Origin: JAKJBL01 sp964461335
GTDB lineage: Bacteria > Bacillota > Clostridia > Christensenellales > CAG-138
Reading direction: 5' to 3'
DNA length: 13,705 nucleotides
Assembly: GCA_964461335.1 (NCBI GenBank)
Contig: CAYWTY010000045.1
Span: 1-13,705, forward strand
Made by a program: the position numbers and the translations under genes. Within the stretch, counting starts at the first letter, position 1. Every line of letters starts with the position of its first letter. The notes below the pieces were generated by a model. That model saw only the letters and a list, made by a program, of their open reading frames with translations. It was not told where the DNA came from and searched no databases. Positions 1 through 7,690 of the stretch are shown here, in pieces.

Positions 1-11
1 CCCATGACAGC

Positions 12-64
12 TTTCCTTGCACAGATGTGTAACCTATGTTTGACGCCGCTACAATGCAAGGAAA
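12..64. repeat. 10-bp perfect inverted repeat upstream of the yceD promoter
   Basis: TTTCCTTGCA at 12-21 is the exact reverse complement of TGCAAGGAAA at 55-64. The arms are separated by 33 bases and their centres lie 43 bp apart, about four helical turns. The pair sits just upstream of the -35 box at 84. It could be a pair of regulator half-sites or the stem of a long hairpin at the end of an upstream transcript. The large loop and absence of a T-run argue against an intrinsic terminator. No protein is assigned to it. Confidence 0.5.
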
Positions 65-83
65 AATGTATTCAACAAGAAAG

Positions 84-112
84 TTGACAAACCCGCCAGC
101 AATGGGTAAAAT
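84..112 (+). promoter_or_regulatory. Sigma-A type promoter for yceD-rpmF
   Basis: A perfect -35 box TTGACA at 84-89 is followed after exactly 17 bases by TAAAAT at 107-112, which matches the -10 consensus at five of six positions. The predicted transcription start is near 119-120. That gives a leader of about 20 bases carrying the GGGAGG Shine-Dalgarno at 129-134 before the ATG at 141. This is the best promoter match in the window and fits the high expression expected for a ribosomal protein gene. Confidence 0.8.
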
Positions 113-140
113 AAACTTTGGCTGATTTGGGAGGAATGAG

Positions 141-596
141 ATGGAGCTTAACGTTGGCGAAGCGTTGAAGCAGCCGGGAAAAGCTTTTTTAGCAATACTT
201 GAAGAAGCTGTGGAACCGCAATGCTACGGAGGCAGACAAATTGAGTTTCTGACTCCTGTTCGCTTGGAAATTACATATTCATTTGACGGCAATGCATTTG
301 CTCTAAACGGGCGGCTTGGGTTAATGCTTTCTTCACGGTGCGCACGCTGCGATGAACTGTTTGCGGAAACATTGGATATTCCGTTTTCAGAACGTTTTGT
401 TAAAGGCGCATCAACAGATGACGGAAGCTATACATTTGAGGGCGAAAAGCTCGAGCTCATTACCCCTGTGCTTGACAATATCTTTCTCAACTTGCCAATT
501 TCAAGTATTTGTAAGGAAGAATGCAAAGGGTTATGCCCTATTTGCGGGTGCAACTTAAACATAGAAACATGTGCCTGTATTCAGGATGAAGGCTAA
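141..596 (+). CDS. yceD: YceD/DUF177 family protein, 23S rRNA accumulation
   Basis: This 151-residue protein belongs to the YceD (DUF177) family, which is needed for normal 23S rRNA levels and large-subunit assembly and is almost always encoded directly before rpmF, as here. Residues 1-120 form the acidic, beta-rich family core. It contains a CxxC pair at C67 and C70. The C-terminus has the Firmicutes-type cluster CKEECKGLCPICG (C124, C128, C132, C135) and further cysteines to C146, likely to bind zinc. That cluster is a strong family marker. The ATG at 141 follows GGGAGG by six bases. A strong promoter lies just upstream. The exact molecular role is known only from genetics in other species, so the family assignment is firmer than the function. 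Confidence 0.9.
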   Translation: MELNVGEALKQPGKAFLAILEEAVEPQCYGGRQIEFLTPVRLEITYSFDGNAFALNGRLGLMLSSRCARCDELFAETLDIPFSERFVKGASTDDGSYTFEGEKLELITPVLDNIFLNLPISSICKEECKGLCPICGCNLNIETCACIQDEG

Positions 597-616
597 GCGG
601 CCTTTTGAGGCTGCTT
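595..616 (+). other. Intercistronic hairpin between yceD and rpmF
   Basis: AAGCGGCCT (595-603) can pair with AGGCTGCTT (608-616) through nine base pairs, one a G-T wobble, with a TTTG tetraloop. It begins inside the yceD stop codon and ends ten bases before the rpmF Shine-Dalgarno. There is no T-run, so it is not an intrinsic terminator. It may be an mRNA processing or stability element, or limit read-through of ribosomes into rpmF. Confidence 0.55.
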
Positions 617-639
617 GAAAACTTTAAGGAGGTGTAGAA

Positions 640-843
640 ATGGCTGTCCCAAAGAGAAAAACTTCTAAAGCAAAACGGGATTCCCGCAGAGCAGGTAATT
701 GCAACATATCAATGCCCGAAATCTCACAGTGCCCGCAATGCCATAAAGTCAAGCTCTCTCACAGAGTGTGCAAAAACTGCGGCTACTACGACGGCAGGCA
801 GGCTATTGTAATTAAAGACGACAAAAAAAAGGGCGAGGCTTAG
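640..843 (+). CDS. rpmF: 50S ribosomal protein L32
   Basis: A 67-residue basic protein with the L32 N-terminus MAVPKRKTSKAKRDSRRA and a four-cysteine zinc ribbon made by CPQC (C31, C34) and CKNC (C44, C47), followed by GYYDGR. It is a structural component of the large ribosomal subunit. It is the zinc-binding (C+) form; many bacteria also carry or replace it with a cysteine-free paralogue under Zur control, but none is seen here and I see no clear Zur box. The start follows a perfect AAGGAGGT (626-633) with six bases of spacing. It is cotranscribed with yceD from the promoter at 84-112, and a terminator-like hairpin follows at 890. Confidence 0.97.
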   Translation: MAVPKRKTSKAKRDSRRAGNCNISMPEISQCPQCHKVKLSHRVCKNCGYYDGRQAIVIKDDKKKGEA

Positions 844-882
844 GTGTCTAAGCAATGCTATAACCTTGTTTTAGCAGTGGTT
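838..882 (+). other. Two stem-loops and an alternative pairing after rpmF
   Basis: GCTTAG (838-843) pairs perfectly with CTAAGC (848-853) around a GTGT loop, overlapping the rpmF stop codon. TGCTA (856-860) pairs with TAGCA (872-876) and can be extended imperfectly outward to about 850-882. In addition TTAGGT (840-845) is complementary to ACCTAA (886-891), whose last bases overlap the 5' arm of the terminator at 890. The first stem and this long-range pairing exclude each other. The pairings are visible by eye; any regulatory use is inference. Confidence 0.4.
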
Positions 883-889
883 CTTACCT

Positions 890-930
890 AAAGGCGGAAA
901 CCAAAAGATTTCCTGCCTTTTTGTTTTATT
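890..930 (+). terminator. Rho-independent terminator between rpmF and plsX
   Basis: AAAGGCGGAAA (890-900) pairs with TTTCC-T-GCCTTT (909-920), an 11-bp stem with one bulged T and an eight-base loop. It is followed directly by TTGTTTTATTT. The T-rich tail makes it a believable intrinsic terminator for yceD-rpmF. It may be partial, because no convincing separate promoter for plsX lies between it and the plsX start. Confidence 0.7.
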
Positions 931-965
931 TCCGGGTTTAGGGGTATTTTGGTGGAGGTAAAGTA

Positions 966-1967
966 ATGAAAATTGCAGTAGATATTTTTGGCGGCGATAA
1001 TGCGCCCCAAGCTGTACTCGACGGCTGCTTGCTTGCCCAAACACAAAATGCAGTTATGGAGCTTATTCTTGTTGGAGATGCATCGCTTATTGAGCGTTAT
1101 CTTTTAGAGCACACGCATGACCCTAAACGCCTTCGCATCCTCCATGCGCCTGAAATAATTACAGCAAACGAACAGCCGGCTGTTGCTATAAAACACAAGC
1201 GCGAGGCATCCCTTGTTAAGGCGCTAGTATGCGTTGCTGACGAAGAAGCAGGCTGTATGGTTTCTGCAGGCAGCACAGGTGCGCTTTTGGCAGGTGCAAC
1301 CTTGCTTGTTCGAAGGTTAAAAGGTGTTAAGCGCCCTGCGCTTACGCCAATCCTCCCTTCAAAGGGCGGGTGCGTTGCGCTTATTGACTGTGGGGCGAAT
1401 GTTGATAGCAAACCTCAATATCTGCAGCAGTTCGCTCTAATGGGTACAGCTTATATGCAGCATATTTACGGAATCCCAAAGCCGCGTGTTGGACTTTTAA
1501 ATAATGGTGCAGAAGAAGAAAAGGGCAATGAGCTTACAAAAGCAGCTTACTTGCTCCTTAAAGAACACACGCCTGTCAATTTCTTGGGCAATTGCGAAGG
1601 GCGGGATGTGCTTTCTGGGGAATTCGATGTTGTTGTATGTGATGGCTTTTCAGGAAATATTGTTTTGAAGAACACTGAAGGTGTAGCAGGCTTTATGATG
1701 GATATGCTAAAAGAAGAACTTATGGCTGATATGCGCTCTAAGCTTGGCGCTATGCTTGCAAAACCCGCGTTTAGGCGCTTAAAGCGTAAAATGGATTATA
1801 CTGAATATGGCGGCGCACCTTTGCTTGGCATTAACGGCGGCATAATAAAAGCGCACGGCAGTTCAAATGCTAAGGCATTCGCTGCTGCCTTGCGCCAGGC
1901 AGGCGCCTATATAGAAGGCGGTGTGACAAATGCAATAGCTAATGCCATATCTTCAGTACAGGAGTAA
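966..1967 (+). CDS. plsX: Phosphate acyltransferase PlsX
   Basis: A 333-residue protein of the PlsX family, which transfers the acyl group of acyl-ACP to phosphate. The acyl-phosphate product is then used by PlsY to begin phospholipid synthesis at the membrane. The N-terminus MKIAVDIFGGDNAP is a near-exact match to the family signature (usually DAMGGDNAP). Further family markers are SAGSTGALLAGA near residue 100, IDCGANVDSKP near 140, and GFSGNIVLKNTEG near 225. The length is typical. GGAGG (954-958) lies seven bases before the ATG. The gene is followed by acpP, whose product supplies the acyl donor. The usual fabD/fabG/fabH neighbours seen in many Firmicutes are absent between plsX and acpP. 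Confidence 0.96.
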   Translation: MKIAVDIFGGDNAPQAVLDGCLLAQTQNAVMELILVGDASLIERYLLEHTHDPKRLRILHAPEIITANEQPAVAIKHKREASLVKALVCVADEEAGCMVSAGSTGALLAGATLLVRRLKGVKRPALTPILPSKGGCVALIDCGANVDSKPQYLQQFALMGTAYMQHIYGIPKPRVGLLNNGAEEEKGNELTKAAYLLLKEHTPVNFLGNCEGRDVLSGEFDVVVCDGFSGNIVLKNTEGVAGFMMDMLKEELMADMRSKLGAMLAKPAFRRLKRKMDYTEYGGAPLLGINGGIIKAHGSSNAKAFAAALRQAGAYIEGGVTNAIANAISSVQE

Positions 1968-1989
1968 AGCCCGGGGTATGGAATAAGCA

Positions 1990-2018
1990 TTGACATATCG
2001 CTAGGCATACTCTAAACT
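1990..2018 (+). promoter_or_regulatory. Candidate promoter for acpP
   Basis: TTGACA at 1990-1995 is a perfect -35 box. After 17 bases comes TAAACT (2013-2018), which matches the -10 consensus at four of six positions including the important first two and last bases. It lies in the 109-base gap between plsX and acpP and would give a leader of about 50 bases. A private promoter fits the high demand for ACP. I see no FapR-like operator in the gap. Confidence 0.6.
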
Positions 2019-2076
2019 TGAACTTGAAATACATTCTTTATTCTTGCTTTCATGCGAACTGAGAGGAGTATATGCG

Positions 2077-2301
2077 ATGAAATTTGAAAAGGTTCGGGAA
2101 ATTATAGCCAAGCAGCTTGATTTGGATGCTGATATTATTTCAATGGAATCAAAGCTTGTAGAAGATTTAAAAGCGGACAGTCTGGATGTTGTTGAGCTGA
2201 TTATGGACCTTGAGCAGGAGTTTGACATCGAAATTCCTGATGAAGAACTGCCGAAAGTACGCACAGTGGGCGATATTGTCGAGTATCTCGAAGGTCATTG
2301 A
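2077..2301 (+). CDS. acpP: Acyl carrier protein
   Basis: A 74-residue acidic four-helix protein that carries growing fatty acids on a phosphopantetheine arm. The attachment site is Ser35 in ADSLDVVELIMDLEQEF, the classic DSL motif. The C-terminal part DIEIPDEELPKVRTVGDIVEYLEGH is also typical. An in-frame ATG at 2044 would add 11 residues, but it has no Shine-Dalgarno and the extra residues do not match the family. The ATG at 2077 is preceded by GAGAGGAG (2061-2068) at good spacing and matches the known N-terminus. PlsX (upstream) uses its acyl products. The Ser35 arm comes from coenzyme A, whose synthesis enzyme CoaD is encoded further along the window. Confidence 0.97.
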   Translation: MKFEKVREIIAKQLDLDADIISMESKLVEDLKADSLDVVELIMDLEQEFDIEIPDEELPKVRTVGDIVEYLEGH

Positions 2302-2318
2302 GCTATTTTGAAACCTAT

Positions 2319-2353
2319 ATGCCCGCATCATATTTTGGTGCGGGCATTCGTTT
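2319..2353 (+). terminator. Terminator-like hairpin between acpP and rnc
   Basis: ATGCCCGCATCA (2319-2330) pairs with TGGTGCGGGCAT (2336-2347, first base T2336) to give a 12-bp GC-rich stem with one T-G wobble and a five-base TATTT loop. TCGTTT follows. The stem is strong but the T-run is short, so it probably attenuates rather than fully stops transcription from acpP into rnc. It ends only seven bases before the rnc Shine-Dalgarno, so it could also affect rnc translation or serve as a processing site. Confidence 0.6.
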
Positions 2354-2368
2354 GAAAGAGGCATGTCT

Positions 2369-3091
2369 ATGACGAATCAACGTAAAATTCAGCTTGAGGA
2401 ACTTCAAACACGCATCGGGTACAAATTCAAGAATACTTCACTTCTTGATGCTGCGCTTACGCATACTTCATTTGTAAAAGGAGACGGAAAAGGCAGTGTC
2501 CACAATGAGAGGCTTGAGTATCTTGGCGATGCAGTGCTCGAGCTGTGCATAAGCGAGCAGCTCTACCTCAAGCATCCTTCGTGGGATGAAGGCTCTATGA
2601 CGCGCGTGCGCGCAATGATTGTATGCGAAGCTGCGCTTGACTATGCAGGAAGAAAGCATTTTGGCTTGCAGGAGTTCCTGCTTCTTGGGCAAGGCGAGGA
2701 GAATACAGGGGGCAGAGCAAAGCCTTCCATACTATCGGATGCTTTAGAAGCGCTTATAGGCGCTGTTTACCTTGATGGCGGGCTTGAGCCTGTGCGGGAG
2801 TTCGTTTTAAAATTTGCACATGAAGCGCTCCAAAACGCAACAGAAAAGGGTTCAAATAAGGATTATAAAACTGCTTTGCAGGAGTATGTGCAAAAGAAAC
2901 GATTAGGGAGCATCAGCTATTGCGTTGTATCGGAAACTGGGCCTGACCACAAGAAGGAATTTATAATACAGGTTTCATTAAATAAAAACCTAGTTGGTGA
3001 AGGCAGCGGCAACTCGAAACAGGAAGCTGGGCAGCACGCAGCAAAAGCAGCGTTAAAAACTCTTAGGAGCAAAACAAAGCAACAGCTATAA
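2369..3091 (+). CDS. rnc: Ribonuclease III
   Basis: A 240-residue double-strand-specific endoribonuclease, used for rRNA maturation and cleavage of structured mRNAs. The catalytic domain has the signature NERLEYLGDAVLEL (residues 46-59, with E50 and D54) and the second acidic pair in DALEALIGAVYLDGG (D124, E127). A double-stranded RNA binding domain follows from about 165 to 235, ending EAGQHAAKAALKTL. All expected catalytic acids are present and the length is normal. Two in-frame ATGs are possible: 2363 and 2369. AAAGAGG (2355-2361) is one base from the first but seven from the second, so I chose 2369. The stop is 12 bases before the first possible smc start. Confidence 0.96.
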   Translation: MTNQRKIQLEELQTRIGYKFKNTSLLDAALTHTSFVKGDGKGSVHNERLEYLGDAVLELCISEQLYLKHPSWDEGSMTRVRAMIVCEAALDYAGRKHFGLQEFLLLGQGEENTGGRAKPSILSDALEALIGAVYLDGGLEPVREFVLKFAHEALQNATEKGSNKDYKTALQEYVQKKRLGSISYCVVSETGPDHKKEFIIQVSLNKNLVGEGSGNSKQEAGQHAAKAALKTLRSKTKQQL

Positions 3092-3103
3092 AACTAATAC
3101 ATA

Positions 3104-6100
3104 ATGCAAATTATAACAAAGGATGTGAAGCGGGGGTTGCGCCTAACTAAGCTTGAACTGCATGGGTTTAAATCTTTCGCGCGCAAAACAGAACTGCTAT
3201 TTGATGAAGGTATAACTGCTGTTATTGGGCCAAATGGTTCAGGTAAGAGCAATATTTCTGATGCAGTGCGCTGGGTTCTAGGGGAACAAAGTGCAAAAGC
3301 GCTCCGTGGGGGCCGCATGGAGGATGTTATCTTTAACGGCACACAGGAAAGAAAACCACAGGCGTACTGCGAGGCAGCCCTCACATTTGATAATTCTGAT
3401 GGCGCTTTGCCGCTTGAGTTTAGAGAGGTAACAATAACGCGCCGCGTATATCGCTCAGGCGAGAGCGAGTATGCAATAAACCGCAACAACTGCCGCCTTA
3501 AGGATATTCAAGAGCTCTTTAGAGACACTGGTATTGGTAAAGCGGGCTACTCAGTTATTGGCCAGGGTAAGGTTGAAGAAATCCTTTCAAACAAATCAGG
3601 GGATAGACGGGCTGCGCTTGAAGAAGCTGCAGGCGTAATGAAATACCGCTCACGAAAAGAAGAGGCTGTGCGAAAACTTGAGCATACAGGCAAGAATATA
3701 GAGCGGATTGAAGACATACTCGCAGAGCTTTTAAGCCAGCGCGAACCGCTGCAGGAAAATTCAGAAAAGGCACGCAAATACTTAAGCTTAATGGAAGAGC
3801 TTCGTGAGCTTGAAATAAATGTGTTTTTGTACCAATATGACCGCAGCAAAGAGAAATTATCAGCGCTTGCAGCTGTGCTAAGCCAAATGCAAGATGAAGG
3901 CGAGGCAATGCTTTCAAGCGAACTTGCGCTTTCTAAGGAGTATTTGGCAGAGGAGTCTGCTTTGCGTGCGCTTGAGGAAACAGCGGCAAATCTGCAAAAT
4001 CAGCTTCTCTCTTTAATGTCAGGGGTTGAGGCGCACTCAGGTGAAGCAAATGTGCTTAAAGAGCGTAAAGAGCATTTATATAAAGAGAAGGAGCGGCTTT
4101 TTGATGCGCTCCAAGCTGATAAAAATCGTTCAGAGGAGCTTTTAATCGAACTTGGGAAGCTCGAAGAAAGCGGAGTTTCAGGCAAGGATATGCTTAGCGA
4201 GCTTGAGAGCCAAATCTTTAACAACGAGTCCGAGCTCGATATAATGCAGCAGGAAATTGATGAGCAGGAACACAGGCTTAACGAGCAGAAAAACAGCATT
4301 ATAGAGTCCTTAAACAGGCTGTCGGATGCGAAAAGCCAGCTTTCAAGGCTTGAGGCAATGGCTCAAGCCTTATCAGAGCGCATGGAAACAATAAAAGCGC
4401 AGCAGGATAAACTTAGCGCAGAAAATATTGACATTCAATCAGAAAAGGAAGGCGCAGTTTTAGCTATGCAAAAGCAGGAGCTTGCGTGCAAGGCGCTTTC
4501 TTCTGAACAGGAAGAGCTGCAGGCTGCACTCGTTGCAGCGCAGGAGCAAAGCAACGCACAAAGCATAGCAGTTCGTGAGCTTGAACAGGCAGAAAATGCA
4601 ATGCGCTCTCGTGCAGCTGTAATAAAAGAAATGGCACGCGCCTATGAGGGGTATTACAGCAGCGTTCGCAATGTGCTAAAAGACTGCGAAACGGATAATG
4701 GGCTCTCCGAATGTGTGCTTGGGGTTGTTGCAGACCTTCTAAATGTACCAGCGGAATATGAAACAGCGCTTGAAATGGCGCTTGGGCCTGCACTTCAGTA
4801 TATTGTAACGCCAACACCAAACCACGCAAAGCGCGTTATAGAACACCTGCGTTTAAGAGCGTATGGCCGTGCAACATTACTGCCTGTTTCAGCAATGCGG
4901 CCTCGTCTGCTTAACTCAGAGGAGAAGAAGCAGCTTTTATCGCACGATTGTTTAGGTGTTGCCTCTGACCTAATTACATATGATGAAAAATACCGCGCTG
5001 TTATTGAAAACTTGCTTGGGCGGACTGTAATCGTAAAAGACCTTGAAGCAGGAATAGCCTTAAACAAAAGAGCGGGTGCTGCATTTCGAATTGCTACCCT
5101 TAAGGGGGATATTATTCACCCGGGCGGCTCAATGACTGGCGGCAGCATACAAAAGCGCGAGTTCAGCCTGCTTGGCCGAGAGAGGGAATACAGGGAGCTT
5201 GAACTGCGCATAAGTGAAGCAGAACATAGGACAGTTGAACAGATTTCTTTGTTTGTAGAGGCAAAAGATAAAGTCTTAGCTTGTAGCAAGGCGCTTGAAG
5301 GTGCAGGAGCACGCCTTCATGTTGAGGAAGTTGAAACAGCCCGCCAGAAGGAGAAGCTTGAACTCATAGAGCGCGATCTTAATCAAAATAAGCTGGCTAG
5401 AGAACGCAGTGAACTAGAAAACGCTCAGCTAAATGACAATATGGCGGATATTCTAAAGCAGCGCAGCGAAATAGAGCAAGTACACTCAGGTTTGGCTCTT
5501 GGCAGCACCTCAACACAGGAAGATGTGGAATGCTCACAAAAGCAGCTGTCCGAGTTGCGTGCAAAGCTTGACCTTGCTTCAAAAAGCCTTGTTGAGCGCA
5601 AAATTCAGCGTATGGCAATCCAGAAGGAAGAGGATGCAGTAAGGCTTGAAAGGCAGCGCTTAGCCCGCGAGCATGAGCAGGCGGAGGCTTCATACTTTAA
5701 AAATACTGCTTTGCTTGAAGCTTCCAAAGAACAAGAGAGCAGCCTTGATGAGCAGCTAAGCTTGTATGGGGGGCAAATATCTAAAGAGCAAGCAAGAGCA
5801 GACGCTGTTAAAGATGAGTATCACTTGCTTGAAGAAGAGCGCCAGAAGCTGCAGCAGGCGCTTGCAGACTTGCGAAATAGAAAAGATGAGCTTAATACGA
5901 GCTTGCGTGAACTTGAGGAAAAGAAGCATAAGCAGGCGCTTTCACAAAGCCGAGCTGAGCTTGAGTTTAGTGCAATGAACGAACGCATGCAAGAAGAATA
6001 CACGCTTACATACGAGGAGGCGCTCTCTCTTAAAACGCAAATGAACGGAGTTGCAGCAACGCATATGCGCATTGATGAGCTTAAAAAAGAGGTGCGCGCG

Positions 6101-6703
6101 CTTGGCAATATTAATGTTAATGCAATTGAAGATTATAAAGCGCTCAATGAGCGATATGAAGGCCTCAAAACTCAGTGTGCTGACCTTAGGCAGGCAGAGG
6201 CAGACCTAAACAAAGTTATTGCAGACTTAACCTCGACTATGCAAAAGCAATTCCTTAAGCAGTTTCAGCTTATACAAAAGCATTTTTCAGAAGTCTTTGA
6301 GCAGCTTTTCGGAGGGGGCTGGGCTGAACTGCGGCTTAGTGACCCCAAAGATGTGCTTAGCTGCGAAATTGATATAATTGCACAGCCTCCAGGGAAGAAG
6401 CTTCAGCTTCTTACGCTTCTTTCTGGCGGCGAAAGGGCGCTTACAGCAATTGCGCTCTTATTTGCAATGTTAAAGCTTAAACCGATTGTTTTTTGCATAC
6501 TTGATGAAATAGAATCTTCTCTTGACGAAGTCAATGTCACACAGTTTGCCAACTTTTTAAAAGAGTATGCGCAAGATACGCAATTCATTTTAATTACGCA
6601 TAGAAAGGGCAGTATGGAGGTATGCAATGCGCTCTACGGGGTTGCTATGGAGGAAAAGGGTGTTTCAAAAATTGTTTCAGCCCGCTTCCAGTCAGCCTCG
6701 TGA
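3104..6703 (+). CDS. smc: Chromosome segregation protein SMC
   Basis: A full-length (about 1190-residue) SMC ATPase, the core of the ScpAB condensin that compacts and separates chromosomes. Counting from 3104: head motif GFKSF at 21-25, Walker A GPNGSGKSN at 42-50, long Glu/Leu/Lys-rich coiled coil from about 170 to 530, hinge at about 535-685 including GGSMTGGS, return coiled coil to about 1040, then ABC signature LLSGGERALTAIAL near 1104-1117 and Walker B FCILDEIESSLDE near 1127-1139. Nothing is missing. The start is uncertain. The ATG at 3104 has no Shine-Dalgarno, and its first 11 residues precede the conserved family N-terminus, which begins at a TTG at 3137 (MRLTKLELHGFKSF). The TTG lies 13 bases after AAGGA. 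I list the outermost ATG, but 3137 fits the family better. Confidence 0.95.
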   Translation: MQIITKDVKRGLRLTKLELHGFKSFARKTELLFDEGITAVIGPNGSGKSNISDAVRWVLGEQSAKALRGGRMEDVIFNGTQERKPQAYCEAALTFDNSDGALPLEFREVTITRRVYRSGESEYAINRNNCRLKDIQELFRDTGIGKAGYSVIGQGKVEEILSNKSGDRRAALEEAAGVMKYRSRKEEAVRKLEHTGKNIERIEDILAELLSQREPLQENSEKARKYLSLMEELRELEINVFLYQYDRSKEKLSALAAVLSQMQDEGEAMLSSELALSKEYLAEESALRALEETAANLQNQLLSLMSGVEAHSGEANVLKERKEHLYKEKERLFDALQADKNRSEELLIELGKLEESGVSGKDMLSELESQIFNNESELDIMQQEIDEQEHRLNEQKNSIIESLNRLSDAKSQLSRLEAMAQALSERMETIKAQQDKLSAENIDIQSEKEGAVLAMQKQELACKALSSEQEELQAALVAAQEQSNAQSIAVRELEQAENAMRSRAAVIKEMARAYEGYYSSVRNVLKDCETDNGLSECVLGVVADLLNVPAEYETALEMALGPALQYIVTPTPNHAKRVIEHLRLRAYGRATLLPVSAMRPRLLNSEEKKQLLSHDCLGVASDLITYDEKYRAVIENLLGRTVIVKDLEAGIALNKRAGAAFRIATLKGDIIHPGGSMTGGSIQKREFSLLGREREYRELELRISEAEHRTVEQISLFVEAKDKVLACSKALEGAGARLHVEEVETARQKEKLELIERDLNQNKLARERSELENAQLNDNMADILKQRSEIEQVHSGLALGSTSTQEDVECSQKQLSELRAKLDLASKSLVERKIQRMAIQKEEDAVRLERQRLAREHEQAEASYFKNTALLEASKEQESSLDEQLSLYGGQISKEQARADAVKDEYHLLEEERQKLQQALADLRNRKDELNTSLRELEEKKHKQALSQSRAELEFSAMNERMQEEYTLTYEEALSLKTQMNGVAATHMRIDELKKEVRALGNINVNAIEDYKALNERYEGLKTQCADLRQAEADLNKVIADLTSTMQKQFLKQFQLIQKHFSEVFEQLFGGGWAELRLSDPKDVLSCEIDIIAQPPGKKLQLLTLLSGGERALTAIALLFAMLKLKPIVFCILDEIESSLDEVNVTQFANFLKEYAQDTQFILITHRKGSMEVCNALYGVAMEEKGVSKIVSARFQSAS

Positions 6704-6729
6704 ACTCAGCATATTGTATTTGGTAGGGT

Positions 6730-7653
6730 ATGGAACAGAAACACAGTTTGGGAGTATTCAAAAAGCTTCAGCAGGGGCTTAGCAAAACCCGAAATCGTCT
6801 GCTTTCCCTCGCCTTTGGGCGTGAATGCCTTGACGAGAGTTTCTTTGAGGAGCTTGAAGAAGCTCTTATTATTTCGGATGTAGGGGCTGCTCTTGCAGGA
6901 AGCTTAATTTTAGAACTGCGTGAGCGCATCAAGAAAGAAAAGCTGACTTTAGCAAAAGAGGCGCGTGAAGAACTTAGAATGCTCATTGCAGCGCGCATGA
7001 GGGTTGATTCTTGCTTTCTGCCTGAAAACTCAAGGGCTGTGCTGCTCATTGTCGGAGTCAATGGAGTAGGTAAGACAACCTCAATAGGCAAGCTTGCGCA
7101 TTATTATAAAGCGAACGGAAAAAAGACAATGCTTGCTGCAGCAGATACATTCCGCGCAGCAGCAGCAGAACAGCTTGGCATATGGGCTGAACGAGCCGAG
7201 GTACCCATGGTGCGCCATGAGGAAGGGTCTGACCCTGCGGCAGTTGTTTTTGATGCTATCGCATCTTTTAAAGCTAAGCAATTTGATTTGCTTATATGTG
7301 ATACTGCTGGTCGGCTCCATAATAAAAAGAACTTAATGAACGAGCTTGAAAAGATTCGCCGCGTGATTGGCCGCGAAATTCCGGATGCGATTTGTAAAGC
7401 GGTTTTAGTGCTTGACTCTACAACCGGGCGCAACGCAATCATGCAGGCTAAAGCGTTTAGCGAGGCTGTCGGCCTAACAGATATAATTTTAACAAAGCTT
7501 GACGGAACCGCAAAAGGCGGCATGGTGTTAGCTGTTAAAGAGGAGCTTGGGCTGCCTGTACGTTTTGTGGGCGTAGGCGAAGGGTTGGAGGATTTGCAGC
7601 CGTTTGATGCGGATGCATTTGCTGCTGCCCTGCTATGCGAACAGCCCGTATAG
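6730..7653 (+). CDS. ftsY: Signal recognition particle receptor FtsY
   Basis: A 307-residue SRP-type GTPase that docks the SRP-ribosome complex at the membrane for co-translational insertion of membrane proteins. It has a helical N domain (about 1-95) and a G domain with GVNGVGKTT (109-117), DTAGR (191-195) and TKLDGTAKGG (255-264), ending GVGEGLEDLQPF, the usual FtsY C-terminus. The long acidic A domain of Proteobacteria is absent, as is usual in Firmicutes. The ATG at 6730 is almost touching its only SD-like sequence, GGTAGGG (6722-6728). An in-frame TTG at 6748 would give MGVFKKLQQGLSKTR, which matches the family start better, so the exact start is open. It lies 26 bases after smc and the usual ylxM-ffh partners do not follow. 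Confidence 0.95.
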   Translation: MEQKHSLGVFKKLQQGLSKTRNRLLSLAFGRECLDESFFEELEEALIISDVGAALAGSLILELRERIKKEKLTLAKEAREELRMLIAARMRVDSCFLPENSRAVLLIVGVNGVGKTTSIGKLAHYYKANGKKTMLAAADTFRAAAAEQLGIWAERAEVPMVRHEEGSDPAAVVFDAIASFKAKQFDLLICDTAGRLHNKKNLMNELEKIRRVIGREIPDAICKAVLVLDSTTGRNAIMQAKAFSEAVGLTDIILTKLDGTAKGGMVLAVKEELGLPVRFVGVGEGLEDLQPFDADAFAAALLCEQPV

Positions 7654-7690
7654 TATATTCAAAAAACCAGCTTTGTATCTTAGGGAAGCC

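Noticed and set aside
921..950. TTGTTT and TATTTT as a plsX promoter
   Set aside because: Both boxes are weak, the spacing is 18, and the predicted start falls at or inside the plsX Shine-Dalgarno; the T-rich -35 is explained by the terminator tail.
2044..2076. Longer ACP start at ATG 2044
   Set aside because: It has no Shine-Dalgarno, and the extra 11 residues do not match the ACP N-terminus, while 2077 has GAGAGGAG at good spacing.
1990..2076. FapR operator controlling plsX/acpP
   Set aside because: I looked for a FapR-like palindrome in the gap before acpP and before plsX and saw none that matches.
3600..6200. Many repeated short words such as gagctt, aagctt and gcgctt through smc
   Set aside because: These follow from Glu-Leu, Lys-Leu and Ala-Leu codon pairs in a coiled coil with a preference for CTT leucine; the same words occur in other genes and no longer repeat unit is seen.
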